From: Eriocheir sinensis | Taxonomy: Eukaryota; Arthropoda; Malacostraca; Decapoda; Varunidae | NCBI RefSeq assembly: GCF_024679095.1 | Contig: NC_066571.1 | Span: 2,235,561-2,299,560 of the forward strand | Direction of reading: 5' to 3' | DNA length: 64,000 bases | Part shown: positions 20,040 to 33,394 of the stretch, piece by piece | Layout: each line of letters begins with the position of its first letter | How positions within the stretch are numbered: the first letter of the stretch is position 1 | Notes under the pieces: generated by a model | Seen by the model: the letters and a program-made list of their open reading frames with translations, nothing else | Databases searched by the model: none | What the model was told of the DNA's origin: nothing | Translations under genes and position numbers: made by a program

Positions 20040-20560
20040 TCCTATGTATCCTATGTATTCCTCCTCCTCCTCTTCCTCCTTTCAGCCCCTGCCTTCCTTC
20101 TCCAAGCCCCAAACCTCTCTCTCCTTTTCCATTACTCCTTCCCCAACACATGTATTCTCCTCCTCCTCCTCCTCCTCCTCCTCCTCCTCCTCCTCCTCCT
20201 CCTCCTCCTCCTTCCAGCAACTTCCTGCGTCACATCCCCTCCACACTTCACAACCTTACTTTCAGCCCCTGCCTTCCTTCTCCAAGCACCCAACCTCTCT
20301 CTCCTTTTCGATTACTCCTTCCCCAACACATGTATTCTCCTCCTCCTCCTCCTCCTCCTCCCCCCGCGACCTTACAGCTTCACATCCCCTCCACACTTCA
20401 TAACTTCACTTTCAGCCCCTGCCTTCCTTCTCCAAGCACCCAACCTCTCTCTCCTTTTCCATTACTCCTTCCCCAACACTCCTCCTCCTCCTCCTCCTCC
20501 TCCTTCCGCCATCTTCCAGCCTCCCATCACCTTCACGTCTCACACTCTCACCTTCAGCTC
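20040..20560. repeat. Tandem triplication with (CTC)n tracts, about 160-bp unit
   Basis: CAGCCCCTGCCTTCCTTCTC, CAAGC, CAACCTCTCTCTCCTTTTC and ATTACTCCTTCCCCAACAC occur three times, each followed by CTC repeats of different length (longest 20151-20212). Serine- and proline-rich open frames are artefacts. Confidence 0.9.
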
Positions 20561-20869
20561 CATCCTTTCTTCTCCAAGCACGTCTCTCATATCCTGTGTT
20601 TCCCTCTCCGCCCCCCTCCCCTGCCTCTCCTCCCCCGGGGCGTGCGTGGCTTTGCGTCCTCACGAGCTCGGGGTTGAGGGGAAAGGTAATTGGCCCTCAG
20701 GAGACACGGACGGGGACACAGAGATGGATTTACCCCCCCCCCCTCCCTGATGCCCTCCTCCTCGTCCTCGTCCTCGCCCTCGTCCTCCTCCTCATCTCCT
20801 ATTCCCGACCTCCATCACCAACATCATCATCTCCGTCAGTCTCTTCTCTTCTCGTTCTTCATCGTCTCC

Positions 20870-21440
20870 TTTTTATTTTTTATTTTTGCGTGTCTGGTTT
20901 TCTCTCTCTTTTTCTTTTCTTTTTTCCTTCGCAATCCTTCTTCTTTTTCTCTTTTGGTTTTCTCTGTTTTTTTCTTCTTTTCTTTTTCCTCCGCAATCCT
21001 TCTTCTTTTTCTCTTTTGGTTTTCTCTGTCTTTTTCTTCTTTTCTTTTTTCCTTCGCAATCCTTCTTCTTTTTCTCTTTTGGTTTTCTCTCTCTTTTTCT
21101 TCTTTTCTTTTTTCCTCTTATTTATCTCTTTTCTTTCCTCCTCTTTTCCTTCATATTCTCCATTTTCTTTTTTTGTTGCCTCTGTTTTTTGCCTTTCTTT
21201 TTCTTCCTTCCTTTTTCCTTCGCAATCCATCTTCTTTTTCTCCTTTCTTTCCTCCTCTTTTCCTTCATATTCTCCATTTTCTTTTTTTGTTGCCTCTGTT
21301 TTTTGCCTTTCTTTTTCTTCCTTTTTCCTTCGCAATCCTTCTTCTTTTTCTCTTTCCTTTTCTCCTCTTTTCGTTCATATTCTCCATTTTCTTTTCTCTG
21401 TTGCCTCTGTTTTTCTGTATCTCTCTTTATCTTTCTTTAT
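20870..21440. repeat. Pyrimidine-rich tandem repeats
   Basis: Two nested repeats: TTCGCAATCCTTCTTCTTTT with CTCTTTTGGTTTTCTCT (period about 62, four copies, 20925-21110), and TTCCTTCATATTCTCC with GTTGCCTCTGTTTTT (period about 125, three copies, 21130-21410). The complement is purine-rich. Confidence 0.85.
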
Positions 21441-21684
21441 CTTTTCTTTCTCTCTCGGTCACTTTATGTCACCCACAGTCGCATTTTTCTTTTGTCAATG
21501 TACTTTGGCAGCGTCGGTTTTGGTGTTGGTTTTATCTTTTTATTACTTTTATTACTTTTTATTACTTATTTTACTCTCACTGTTATCGATTGCTTCTGTC
21601 TTCCTCCTCATTACTGTCCGTCACTGCGTCTTCTTCCTTCATCTCTTTGTCTCATATTTCTAGTTCAGCTTCATTCTTTCACTT

Positions 21685-22908
21685 TTAACCCGTCCGCTGC
21701 GATTGCCACGGATTTCGCCTTCACTGGTAGCCTGGTAACATATAGTCCCAGGTCTTTCCCTGCCTCTGTGGTGGATAGTGGCGTGTTTCCCATGTGGTAT
21801 TGGTATGCTGGATATCCCTTCACTGGTAGTCTGGTAACATATAGTCCCAGGTCTTTCTCTGCCTCTGTGGTGGATAGTGGCGTGTTTCCCATGTGGTATT
21901 GGTATGCTGGATATCCCTTCACTGGTAGTCTGGTAACATATAGTCCCAGGTCTTTCTGCCTCTGTGGTGGATAGTGGCGTGTTTCCCATGTGGTATTGGT
22001 ATGCTGGATATCCCTTCACTGGTAGCCTGGTAACATATAGTCCCAGGTCTTTCTCTGCCTCTGTGGTGGATAGTGGGGTGTTTCCCATGTGGTATTGGTA
22101 TGCTGGATATCCCTTCACTGGTAGCCTGGTAACATATAGTCCCAGGTCTTTCTCTGCCTCTGTGGTGGATAGTGGCGTGTTTCCCATGTGGTATTGGTAT
22201 GCTGGATATCCCTTCACTGGTAGTCTGGTAACATATAGTCCCAGGTCTTTCTCTGCCTCTGTGGTGGATAGTGGCGTGTTTCCCATGTGGTACTGGTATG
22301 CTGGATATCCCTTCACTGGTAGCCTGGTAACATATAGTCCCAGGTCTTTCTCTGCCTCTGTGGTGGATAGTGGCGTGTTTCCCATGTGGTATTGGTATGC
22401 TGGATATCCCTTCACTGGTAGCCTGGTAACATATAGTCCCAGGTCTTTCTCTGCCTCTGTGGTGGATAGTGGCGTGTTTCCCATGTGGTATTGGTATGCT
22501 GGATATCCCTTCACTGGTAGCCTGGTAACATATAGTCCCAGGTCTTTCTCTGCCTCTGTGGTGGATAGTGGCGTGCTTCCCATGTGGTATTGGTATGCTG
22601 GATATCCCTTCACTGGTAGCCTGGTAACATATAGTCCCAGGTCTTTCTCTGCCTCTGTGGTGGATAGTGTTCTGCCTCTGTGGTGGATAGTGGCGTGTTT
22701 CCCATGTGGCATTGGGTAGACTGAGGTCTTTCTCTGCCTCTGTGGTGGATAGTGGCGTGTTTCCCATGTGGTATTGGTATGCTGGATATCCCCCTCCAAG
22801 GTGCATGACTTTACATTTTTCTTCATATGAATTGTAGCAGCCACATTTTGTTCCATTCTTGTAGCTTGGTGTACTCTTTTTGTAGGAAATTCGCGGTCAA
22901 GGGGTTAA
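21685..22908 (-). mobile_element. TTAA-bounded LINE-RT fragment with 99-bp tandem expansion
   Basis: Bounded by TTAA at 21685-21688 and 22905-22908. On the minus strand it starts TTTAACCCCTTGACC, then encodes a broken CR1/L2-type reverse transcriptase segment: LQEWN, KCKVMHLG, YQYHMGNTPLSTTEAEKDLG. The part from GYPAYQYHMG to VTRLPVK is repeated about ten times with a 99-bp period (33 residues) between about 21720 and 22680. The single-copy form is at 29496-29743. Open frames on both strands come from the period being a multiple of three; small deletions near 21955 and 22670 shift the frame. No active-site part of RT is present. Confidence 0.8.
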
Positions 22909-23767
<859 letters not shown>

Positions 23768-23894
23768 AATCCGCCACGCCCGGCCGCCTCCGCTCCCCCT
23801 TAAGAGGCGCCCAAAGGATCCTATGTGGGCCCATCGATTTCTGCTGGAGGTGGGCCAGACCCGAAGGACACCCGAGGCACTCCACCAGAGGCCG

Positions 23895-24280
23895 CGGCAG
23901 GGGATGAGGAGGAGGACGAGAAGGAGGAGAGAAAGAAGGAGCAGTATGTGTAGTAATATTGGAGGAGGAGGAAGAGGAGGAAGGGGAGAGAGGAGCAGCA
24001 GAAGGTGGTGGAGAAGGAGGAGAAGGAGATTTAAGGAGGAGGAGGAGGAGGAGGAGAAACAGGAGGAAAAGGAGGAGGAGGAAGAGGATGTGAAGGACAA
24101 ACAGGATCAGGAATTAGAGAGTAAAGATGTCGATTATGAGGAAGGAGAGGAGGATGAGGCGGAGATGGGAGGAGGAGGAGGAGGAGGAGGAGGAGGAGGA
24201 GGAAGAAGAAGAAGAAGACGAGACGATAAGGATGATGATGATGAGGAAGAGAAAGAGAGGAAAAACACCAACCATTAAGG
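23895..24280. repeat. Purine-rich GGA/GAA low-complexity tract
   Basis: Degenerate GGAGGA and GAAGAA repeats ending in GATGATGAT. The plus-strand frame rich in E, R and G is an artefact of composition. Confidence 0.85.
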
Positions 24281-25740
24281 ATTGATGATTGCGTTTGTCC
24301 TTCTCCCGCAGTCTTCAGCGGGTCACGATGCCCCGAGGCGATGAGTATAATTCCCTAATAAACGTTTGGATCCCCGTGGCCGCGTCTTTAATCTCCCTCC
24401 CGGAAGCTATAATCCCCCCGCCCCAGCCCGACAGATCTTCCTCCCCTCGTAATCTCCCTGACCTGCCCCGAGTCGCCCCGGGCTGAGCGTAAATCACTCC
24501 GACGTGGTATTGGATTTTCCTAACTTAGCTCTTCCTTAAACATGGCTTAGTTTTCTCCCTCGTCCAAACTTTAACTTTTATGACTTGGGGCGAGATTTTC
24601 GGAGCAGAGTCTTTGGAGTTTGAGGACATTAATATTTTTTTAGGTCACGGTTTAGAAATGTTATGTCGAGTGGAGAACTTGTTGACATAGAGTTTAGGGC
24701 AAATTTAAGACGCGGGTGAGGAGGACCTGGTCAGACACAGAAGGCCGCCTCGTCCCTCTCATGCGCTACGTTCAGGGTCTAAGTTGCTCTCGTGGCCTGT
24801 GTTTCCTGCTATGCTAAATGTTGGTCATATGAAGAATTGGTTTTATAATAAATTTCAATAACGAGAAAGAAATCGTCATATTCAAGACTCATTTTTTTGT
24901 GTGTTCCAAGCTCCCTCACACACACAATAACGCGATACAAACCCGCAAATTGACTCACAAAAATAACTGTATGCCCGCCGCTCTGCATCCAAGATTCCTC
25001 TTTCATCTACAAGCTGAAAATGATGAGGGTGAGGTGGAAGCGGCCTGGCATGTGGTGGAGGTGAGGTACAGGCCGTGCGGCACCGCACACACCAGCCCTC
25101 GCCAGCCAGCAGGGCAAAACGTGACGGTCGGGCCGCCCCTCTCTCAGCAGGGCAGGAACGGAGCGGGGCGCTTGCTTGGGCATGCAGGGCCACGTGTCAC
25201 CCTCCAAACACAGGGCGGGGCGGGGCGGGGCGGGCAGTGAGCCAGACTGACAGGGAGAAGCTACAAGACGTGTCTGTCCCCTAATTTTATTGCATATTTA
25301 TTTCACGGATAATCATCAGGATGCATCCTGTCTGCGCGATAATTTGTCCTGAAGAAAATGCTGACATACGTTTCAAAATCTGTCCAAATAATTATCAGAC
25401 AAAACCAAAACTCACCTAAACACACAAAATAACTCCGAAATGAATATCTTATTATATATGTCAGACTTAATTTACAAACAACCGGAAAAATATCTTACAT
25501 AACGTGAGTAAAAGAGAGGAAAAAAAAAAACTAAGAAAAGGTCACTTCCTTCTTTCACCTCAAAGGTCGAAGTTGATGAGCCGCCAGCCAGGGCCTCGAG
25601 GCCTCGTCCGGGCCGCGGGAGCCACTGCACTATTTATCAGCCCCGCCCTCCCCCCCTGGCAGGCCTTACTCGGTTCTGCTGGGAGGGTCTTAGTATGCGT
25701 GTCTGGTGCTGTGCTTCCGCGTGGCACTGAGCCTCATGTG
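24281..25740. other. No recognised gene
   Basis: An acceptor-like TTTGTCCTTCTCCCGCAG ends at 24312, before a 58-codon open frame with no recognisable motif. 25210-25230 is a short GGGGC repeat. The rest looks unique. Confidence 0.35.
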
Positions 25741-25795
25741 GTGGTGGTGGTGGTGGTGGTAGTTACAGAACTGATAGTAGTAGTAGTAGTAGTAG

Positions 25796-25854
<59 letters not shown>

Positions 25855-25982
25855 GCTGTTTCTGCTGTATTACTGTAGCAATGATAACAACAGCAGCAGC
25901 AGCAGTAGTAGCAGAAGTAGTAATGGTAAAGATCTTATAAATGATAAGGTGCACTGTTTCGAGTGCTACTACAAGTAGTAAC

Positions 25983-26023
<41 letters not shown>

Positions 26024-26065
26024 CACCACTACTAGTAGTAGTAGCAGTGGTAGTAGAAGTAGCAT
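25738..26065. repeat. Triplet microsatellites (GTG, AGT, GTT, AGC)
   Basis: (GTG) 25738-25760, (AGT) about 25775-25795, (GTT) 25796-25855, AGC/AGT mix 25890-25920 and (AGT) 25980-26060. Confidence 0.92.
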
Positions 26066-26304
26066 CTATGTATTCTAATTTTCAAGTTACTTTGTGTGTA
26101 CATTCAAATTGACGCGTGTTCCGCCAATATCAAACATATATGGAATGTGTGTGTGAGGGGCGGGGGTGCGTGCGGTGCGTGCGTGCGAGCTCGTGGACAT
26201 GTAGCCTGTGTACTACTATGCGACGCAGAATGTGTGGCTTTATCTCTGGCTCAAAGTCAATATTTTAACTGCCACCCTGTCTATCTGTCTGTGTCTGTCC
26301 GTCT

Positions 26305-26646
<342 letters not shown>

Positions 26647-26724
26647 CGAGGGCGTGGTGGCTTTTTTGTGTATGTGCCCCTTTAAGAGCAGCCCCTACCA
26701 TTGCTACTCACCTCCTCCCACTCC

Positions 26725-28010
26725 ACTCTCCCTTCCTCTCACGCCTTCACTCTCCCTCTCTCTCTCCCTCCTTCACACTCTTTCACTCTCCCTTCCTCTC
26801 ACGCCTTCACTCTCCCTCTCTCTCTCCCTCCTTCACACTCTTTCACTCTCCCTTCCTCTCACGCCTTCACTCTCCCTCTCTGTCTCCCTCCTTCACATTC
26901 CTTCGCTCTCCCTTGCTCTCACGCCTTCACTCTCCCTCTCTCTCTCCCTCCTTCACACTCCTTCGCTCTCCCTTCCTCTCACGCCTTCACTCTCCCTCTC
27001 TCTCTCCCTCCTTCACACTCTTTCACTCTCCCTTCCTCTCACGCCTTCACTCTCCCTCTCTCTCTCCCTCCTTCACACTCCTTCGCTCTCCCTTCCTCTC
27101 ACGCCTTCACTCTCCCTCTCTCTCTCCCTCCTTCACACTCTTTCACTCTCCCTTCCTCTCACGCCTTCACGCTCCCTCTCTCCCCTCCTTCACACTCCTT
27201 CTCTCCCTTCCTCTCACGCCTTCACTCTCCTCTCTCTCTCCCTCCTTCACACTCTTTCACTCTCCCTCTCACGCCTTCACTCTCCCTCTCTCTCTCCCTC
27301 TTTCACCTCTTTCCTCTTTCCTCTCACGCCTTCACTCTCCCTCTCTCTCTCCCTCCTTCACACTCTTTCGCTCTCCCTTCCTCTCACGCCTTCACTCTCC
27401 CTCTCTGTCTCCCTCCTTCACATTCCTTCGCTCTCCCTTCCTCTCATGAATTCACCCTCCCTCTCTGTCTCCCTCCTTCACACTCCTTCGCTCTCCCTTC
27501 CTCTCATGAATTCACCCTCTCTCTGTCTCCTCCTTCACACTCCTTCGCTCTCCCTTCCTCTCTCATGAATTCACCCTCCCTCTCTGTCTCCCTCCTTCAC
27601 ATTCCTTCGCTCTCCTTCCTCTCATGAATTCACCCTCCTCTGTCTCCCTCCTTCACATTCCTTCACTCTCCCTTCCTCTCATGAATTCACCCTCCCTCTC
27701 TGTCTCCCTCCTTCACACTCCTTCGCTCTCCCTTCCTCTCATGAATTCACCCTCCCTCTCTGTCTCCCTCCTTCACACTCCTTCGCTCTCCCTTCCTCTC
27801 ATGAATTCACCCTCCCTCTCTGTCTCCCTCCTTCACATTCCTTCGCTCTCCCTTCCTCTCATGAATTCACCCTCCCTCTCTGTCTCCCTCCTTCACACTC
27901 CTTCGCTCTCCCTTCCTCTCATGAATTCACCCTCCCTCTCTGTCTCTCTCCTTCTCACTCTTTCACTCTCCCTTTCTCTCACGCCTTCACCCTCCCTCTT
28001 ACTCCTTCAC
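26725..28010. repeat. 60-bp pyrimidine minisatellite, about 21 copies, two variant blocks
   Basis: Unit TTCACTCTCCCTTCCTCTCA, CGCCTTCACTCTCCCTCTCT, CTCTCCCTCCTTCACACTCT. Copies before about 27430 carry CACGCCTTCAC; those at 27446-27940 carry CATGAATTCAC, creating an EcoRI site, so one variant spread as a block. Length changes cluster at 27170-27320 and 27520-27640. The L/S/P-rich frames are artefacts. Confidence 0.95.
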
Positions 28011-28160
28011 TTTCCCTCCCTCTCACTCCTTTACCCTCCCTCACTCGCCGTTCCTCTCACCCTTCACTAATCCTCTCACCTGCAAACTCCCGCATCTTGT
28101 TCCTTTGTTTCAGCCTTGCACAGACGCACTTTCTCTCCTCTGTATACTCTGACCAACCTT

Positions 28161-29040
<880 letters not shown>

Positions 29041-29074
29041 ATATACGACTTACCCGATTCTGAAACATTATTAC

Positions 29075-29400
29075 CACGCTTCCCGTCCGTTGCTTATATC
29101 ACTCATTTGATCCTGAAACAATACTAATTCATTCCTCCTTTACCGTTTACACAGGGCTTGTTTACATCTAATACTGTTACTTCCTCCTCCTCCATCGTTT
29201 ACATAAGGCTTCTTTGAATTTGAGACTTCCTCCTTCCCCCTTAATTGTTGCTTATATTTCTCATTTGATCCTGAAACAATACTAATTCTTTCCTCCTTTA
29301 CCGTTTACACAAGGCTTGCTCACATCTGATACTGTTACTTTCTTCCTCCTCCATCGTTTACATACGGCTTATTTGAATTTGAGACTTCCTTCCTTCGTCC
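29075..29400. repeat. Tandem duplication, about 170-bp unit
   Basis: TCATTTGATCCTGAAACAAT, CGTTTACACA-GGCTTG, ATACTGTTACTT, CCATCGTTTACATA-GGCTT and TTTGAATTTGAGACTTCCT occur twice in order. Confidence 0.85.
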
Positions 29401-29495
29401 TTCCTTCCCCCCAATAATACTGTGTCCGTTGAGGCCATGGGGGCTTCAGAGGCGGCGTCTAAGCACAATGTAAGGGTGTGTGTGTCCTCAGTGAC

Positions 29496-29743
29496 CTTAA
29501 CCCGTCCGCTGCGACTGGCATGGATTTGGCTTTCACTGGTAGCCTGGTAACATCAACTCCCAGGTCTTTCTCTGCCTCTGTGGTGGATAGTGGAGTGTTT
29601 CCCATGTGGTATTGGTATGCTGGATTTCCCCTCCCAAGGTTCATGACAACATTTTTCTTCATTGAATTGTAGCAGCCACTTTTTGTTCCATTCCTGCAGC
29701 TTGGTGATGTCTTCTTGTAGGAAATCTGCAGTCAAGGGGTTAA
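29496..29743 (-). mobile_element. TTAA-bounded LINE-RT fragment, single-copy form
   Basis: 248 bp between TTAA (29496-29499) and TTAA (29740-29743). The minus strand encodes part of a CR1/L2-type reverse transcriptase thumb region: FLQEDITKLQEWNKKWLLQF, then after a frameshift LGRGNPAYQYHMG and LSTTEAEKDLGVDV. Both ends start with CCC inside TTAA and are imperfect inverted repeats (CCCGTCCGCTGC and CCCCTTGACTGC). RT homology fills almost the whole interval, so a small TTAA element seems to have captured LINE sequence. It is the unexpanded counterpart of 21685-22908. Confidence 0.75.
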
Positions 29744-30290
29744 CCAATCGCCTTGACTTTCAGCCCTCGACTCATCTAACTTTGCGTGGTTCCGTCTGTC
29801 TTAGCCTTCGACTCGACAAATTTTGCGTGGCTCTGTATATCTCTGACTTTTCCTTCCTTTGCTTCCCACTCCTTTCACGAGCCATTCAATATCACGTTGC
29901 TTACTAACACAACCTTCCTTCTTTTCATACATATTAGCATCTTCGTTTCAAGTTCTTGCTGCCTTGTGGTGAGACATTTTTCTTGCAATACAATCCTCCT
30001 CTACCGTCCATAGCGACATATTCGATTCTGAAACAATTTAATAATTTCTCTAATGCATTTCTGTACTATTTTTGTCTTTTGTGTTGTCAATTTCTAGAAT
30101 GATATTTATTGAGGTGGGAAATGAGTACTGAGGGATAAATATTTTAATCGTCTTATATAGTTTTTGGACTTACTCATCATCTTCATCAGCAGCAATAAGA
30201 ACAAACAATTGAGAACCACGTTAGCGGAAATCGTGGTTTGACTGAAGATCCACGGAAAATATGCCCAGTGTAATAGCCCCTTTAGCCCCC
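29744..30290. other. No recognised feature
   Basis: Short direct repeats such as CGACTCATCTAACTTTGCGTGG versus CGACTCGACAAATTTTGCGTGG (about 29768 and 29810), otherwise unique. Confidence 0.4.
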
Positions 30291-31025
30291 AGAGTTGCCG
30301 AGTCTTCACATTATAGCCGACCTTTGCGTCCCATCGTGCACAACTATCACTAGGCTCATCAAACAATCCATGGAAATACCCACAACCTCTCCGAAAGCCT
30401 AAACAAATGTGGGTGAGAGTAAGCTCCGAGATGTGCCGAGTTTTCACAATTATAGCCGATCTTTGCATCCCATCGTGCACAGCCTAAGGTTCAGACGCTT
30501 CCACCCCTTACATCAACTATTTCCGAGGGCCAAAAAGGAGGCCAGTAGGGTTCCAATGAGTGTTTTTTAGGTTCATGGTACAGAAGAAAGGTCAAAGTAC
30601 CAAAAGGGTCATGAAACTACCTCTAGAAATGCCCCAAACTCCAATGAAAGCCTTGTCAAATATGTGTACTTGGGCGACGAATTATTTTAAACTACAACCC
30701 TAAGCCCCGAGATGTGCCGAGTCTTCACATTATAGCCGATCTTTGCGTCCCATCGTGCACAGCCTAAAGTTCAGACGCTTCCACCCCTTACATCAACTAT
30801 TTCCAAGGGCCAAAAAGGAGACCAGTAGGGTTCTAATGAGTGTTTTTTAGGTTCATGGTACAGAAGAAGGGTCAAACTATCAAAAGGGTCATGAAACTAC
30901 CTCTAGAAATGCCTAAAATTCCTACGAAAGCTTTGTCAAATATGTGAGAGGTTCATGAAACTACCTCTAGAAATGCCTAAAATGCCTACGAAAGCTTTGT
31001 TAAATATGTGAGCTTGGGCGCCGGA
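30290..31025 (+). repeat. Dispersed repeat family E, tandem copies
   Basis: A roughly 285-bp unit with TGCCGAGTCTTCACATTATA, GCCGATCTTTGCGTCCCATC, GTGCACAGCCTAA, CCAAAAAGGAG, TGAGTGTTTTTTAGGTTCAT, GGGTCATGAAACTACC and CTTTGTCAAATATGTG lies at 30428-30711 and 30712-30990, with a shorter relative at 30290-30427 and an extra partial repeat at 30950-31010. Diverged relatives occur near 19.8, 38.95 and 63.75 kb. No coding content; class unknown. Confidence 0.8.
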
Positions 31026-31104
31026 ATGCTTAAGAATATGACCCACAGCTTCTGCGAACACCTGGACACGTACTTTCTTTCCTTCCTTCCTATCCCTTCC
31101 TTTA

Positions 31105-31300
31105 CTATTTATCCCACTCCCTTTCTTTACTTCCTCTCTTTTTTCCTTAATTCACCTTATTCCTACTTTATTTTCCTAACACTCCCTCTCTGATTACCTC
31201 ACTTACCCCACTCCCTTTCTTTGCTTCCTCTCTTTTTTCCTTAATTCACCTTATTCGTACTTTCTTTTCCTAACACTCCCTCTCTGATTACCTCACTGAT
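31105..31300. repeat. Tandem duplication, about 97-bp pyrimidine-rich unit
   Basis: CCACTCCCTTTCTTTACTTC, CTTAATTCACCTTATTC and CTAACACTCCCTCTCTGATT occur twice in order. Confidence 0.85.
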
Positions 31301-31446
31301 ACCCTTGATCCCCCACGAGGCGCGCCACCAAGCCATGTAAACAACACCTGCTGGGAGGGGTGGCGAGGGGTGGCGGTGCGTCCAGGTGTGCGTCCAGGTA
31401 ACCAAGCCGATCACTGCACCTGTACGTCAATAAGAACCGTGGACCG

Positions 31447-31470
31447 CAATGATTCGGAAAGGTAACTATG

Positions 31471-31550
<80 letters not shown>

Positions 31551-31758
31551 AACGTTAGCCTTCTCCACTCTTCATCCTCCTTGCAGAACTTTGCCCAGCT
31601 CAAACAAACACTTCGCCTTCAGCTTTTAGTCTTCGGAAAGGTAACTATGCGTTCTCTCTCTCTCTCTCTCTCTCGAACGTTAACCTTCTCCACTCTTCAT
31701 CCTCCTTGTAGAACTTTGTCCAGCTCAAACAAACACTTCGCCTTCAGCTTTTAGTCTT
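31447..31758. repeat. Tandem duplication containing (CT)n
   Basis: Both copies have CGGAAAGGTAACTATGC, (CT)n, CGAACGTTA-CCTTCTCC and CAGCTTTTAGTCTT. Copy 1 carries about 40 CT repeats (31470-31549), copy 2 about 11 (31653-31674), a direct view of microsatellite length change after duplication. Confidence 0.9.
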
Positions 31759-32760
31759 ATCTCCATTACCTCGCCTCCTCCTTCACGCCAGTCGATACCA
31801 ATTTGCCTCTTCTCCCTTCCTCTTTCCTCTTTCCTTGCGCTACGTTGACCTAATGCTCCCTCTCTCTCCTTCCCTCCCTATTTCTTCTTTTCACTTCAGT
31901 TCCTTTTAGTTTCTTTTTTCCTTTTTACTTTGTTCCTGTCTTTCTTTTACTCACTTCTTTTATACCCACTTAACTTTCTTTTCCTTTTCCCCTCTTACTT
32001 TCACTCATTTCTTCCTTTCACTTCACTTTCTTTTCCTTATTTTCCTTTTCCCATCTTCCTTTTACTTATTTCTTCCGTTCACTTTACTTTATTTTCATTT
32101 TTTTCCTTTTCCTCTCTTCCTTTCACTTCACTTTCTTTTCCTTTTCCCCTTTTCTTATCATTCACTTTCTTTCACTTCTCTTTTCCTTTTCCCTTCCTTT
32201 CCCTTTCTATTCCTTTCCCTTTTCCTCTCTTCCTTTCACTTCATTTTCTTTTCCTTTTCCCCTTTTTTCTCACTATCTTTTTTCTTTCACTTCTCTTTTA
32301 CTTTTCCCTTTCCCTTTTTCCCTTCCTTTTCCTTTCCATTCCTTTCCCTTTCATTTCACTTTCTCCATAGTTCACTTTCTTTCTTCTTCCCTCAATCCTA
32401 TTTTACACCCACCTTCATTTTCTCTTCCTCTCCTCTTTTACTCACTTTCCTTCCTCCTTTCCCTGCTGCTGTACTATTTTAAACACACAATTTATTTCCC
32501 TTCCTCTCCATTTTCCTTAACTCACTTTCTTCCTACCCATCCATCTTTATTTCATTTTTTCCTCTCTTCTTTCAGTAATTTTCCTTCTTAACTTCCCTCC
32601 AGCTGTACTATCTTGCATACTCTCCTATTTTTTCCCACTTAATTCAGTTTCTTTCTACTTTCCCTCCCTCCTTTACGGCTTTACACTCCCTCTCCCTCTT
32701 CCTCCTCCCTCCCTCCCTAACCCTCCCTTTCTGATTACCTCATTTTCACCTTATAATTTT
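31759..32760. repeat. Pyrimidine-rich low-complexity region
   Basis: Degenerate CTTTCCTTTTCC-type DNA for about 1 kb. F/L/S-rich frames are artefacts. Confidence 0.8.
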
Positions 32761-33390
32761 AGTCCTTTCGGGTTAATTACATTCGATTCCCTGCTCTCAT
32801 TTGCCGGTAGCCACACCATCCTTCCCTCCCCCCTCCTCTCTCACCCTTCCCTTGCCTTCCCTTTCCCTCCCTTCCTCCCTCTTTCTGTGGTTTTCCTCCC
32901 CTCCCCCTGGCCGCCTCCTGAGGATCAAGTTCTTCTTCATTAAGCAAGACGCCTCGTTGGGTGACCCGCCGAGGGGAAACTCCTTTGCGCCCCCTCCTGG
33001 CCCCTTCCTGGCCCATCCAATGCCCCGCTAACCACCGCGCCATGGGTTCTCTGCGCCGGTGGTGGGGAGGATTTTGACTTGCTAAACATGAGGTTCCTCG
33101 CGCAAATCCCCTAATCGATTCCTTCCTCGCCCTTTCATTTGCGTTGTGATTAGAGGCTTCCCCGTACTGCTCATTTACAAGGGGGCTTTCTCGTTGATTT
33201 GAGCACGTTATTCCTTGGCGGCGAGGGTTGTTGATGTGGGCGAGCACTTATGATTTTTACCTTGATTTGTTTTTCTTCAGGTGTTGGAGGTCGTGCACTG
33301 GAAACATTACAGTGATCCGATGGTTTTGTTCCTTACTTTTAACAGGCAAACCGCGCTTCCTTGTTTTCTCTTCCGTCATGTTATTGTCTA
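32761..33390. other. No recognised gene
   Basis: TAACCACCGCGCCATGG near 33030 resembles the complement of a SINE head (GGCGCGGTGGTTA) but no B box follows. Confidence 0.35.
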
Positions 33391-33394
33391 TAGC

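Noticed and set aside
20150..20677. Proline/serine-rich protein
   Set aside because: Encoded by (CTC)n tracts and a triplicated pyrimidine-rich unit.
23823..24278. Acidic/arginine-rich 151-codon frame
   Set aside because: Direct product of GGA/GAA low-complexity DNA.
24289..24486. Exon after the acceptor-like TTCTCCCGCAG
   Set aside because: The frame has no recognisable motif, and the minus strand is equally open; no donor or partner exon is seen.
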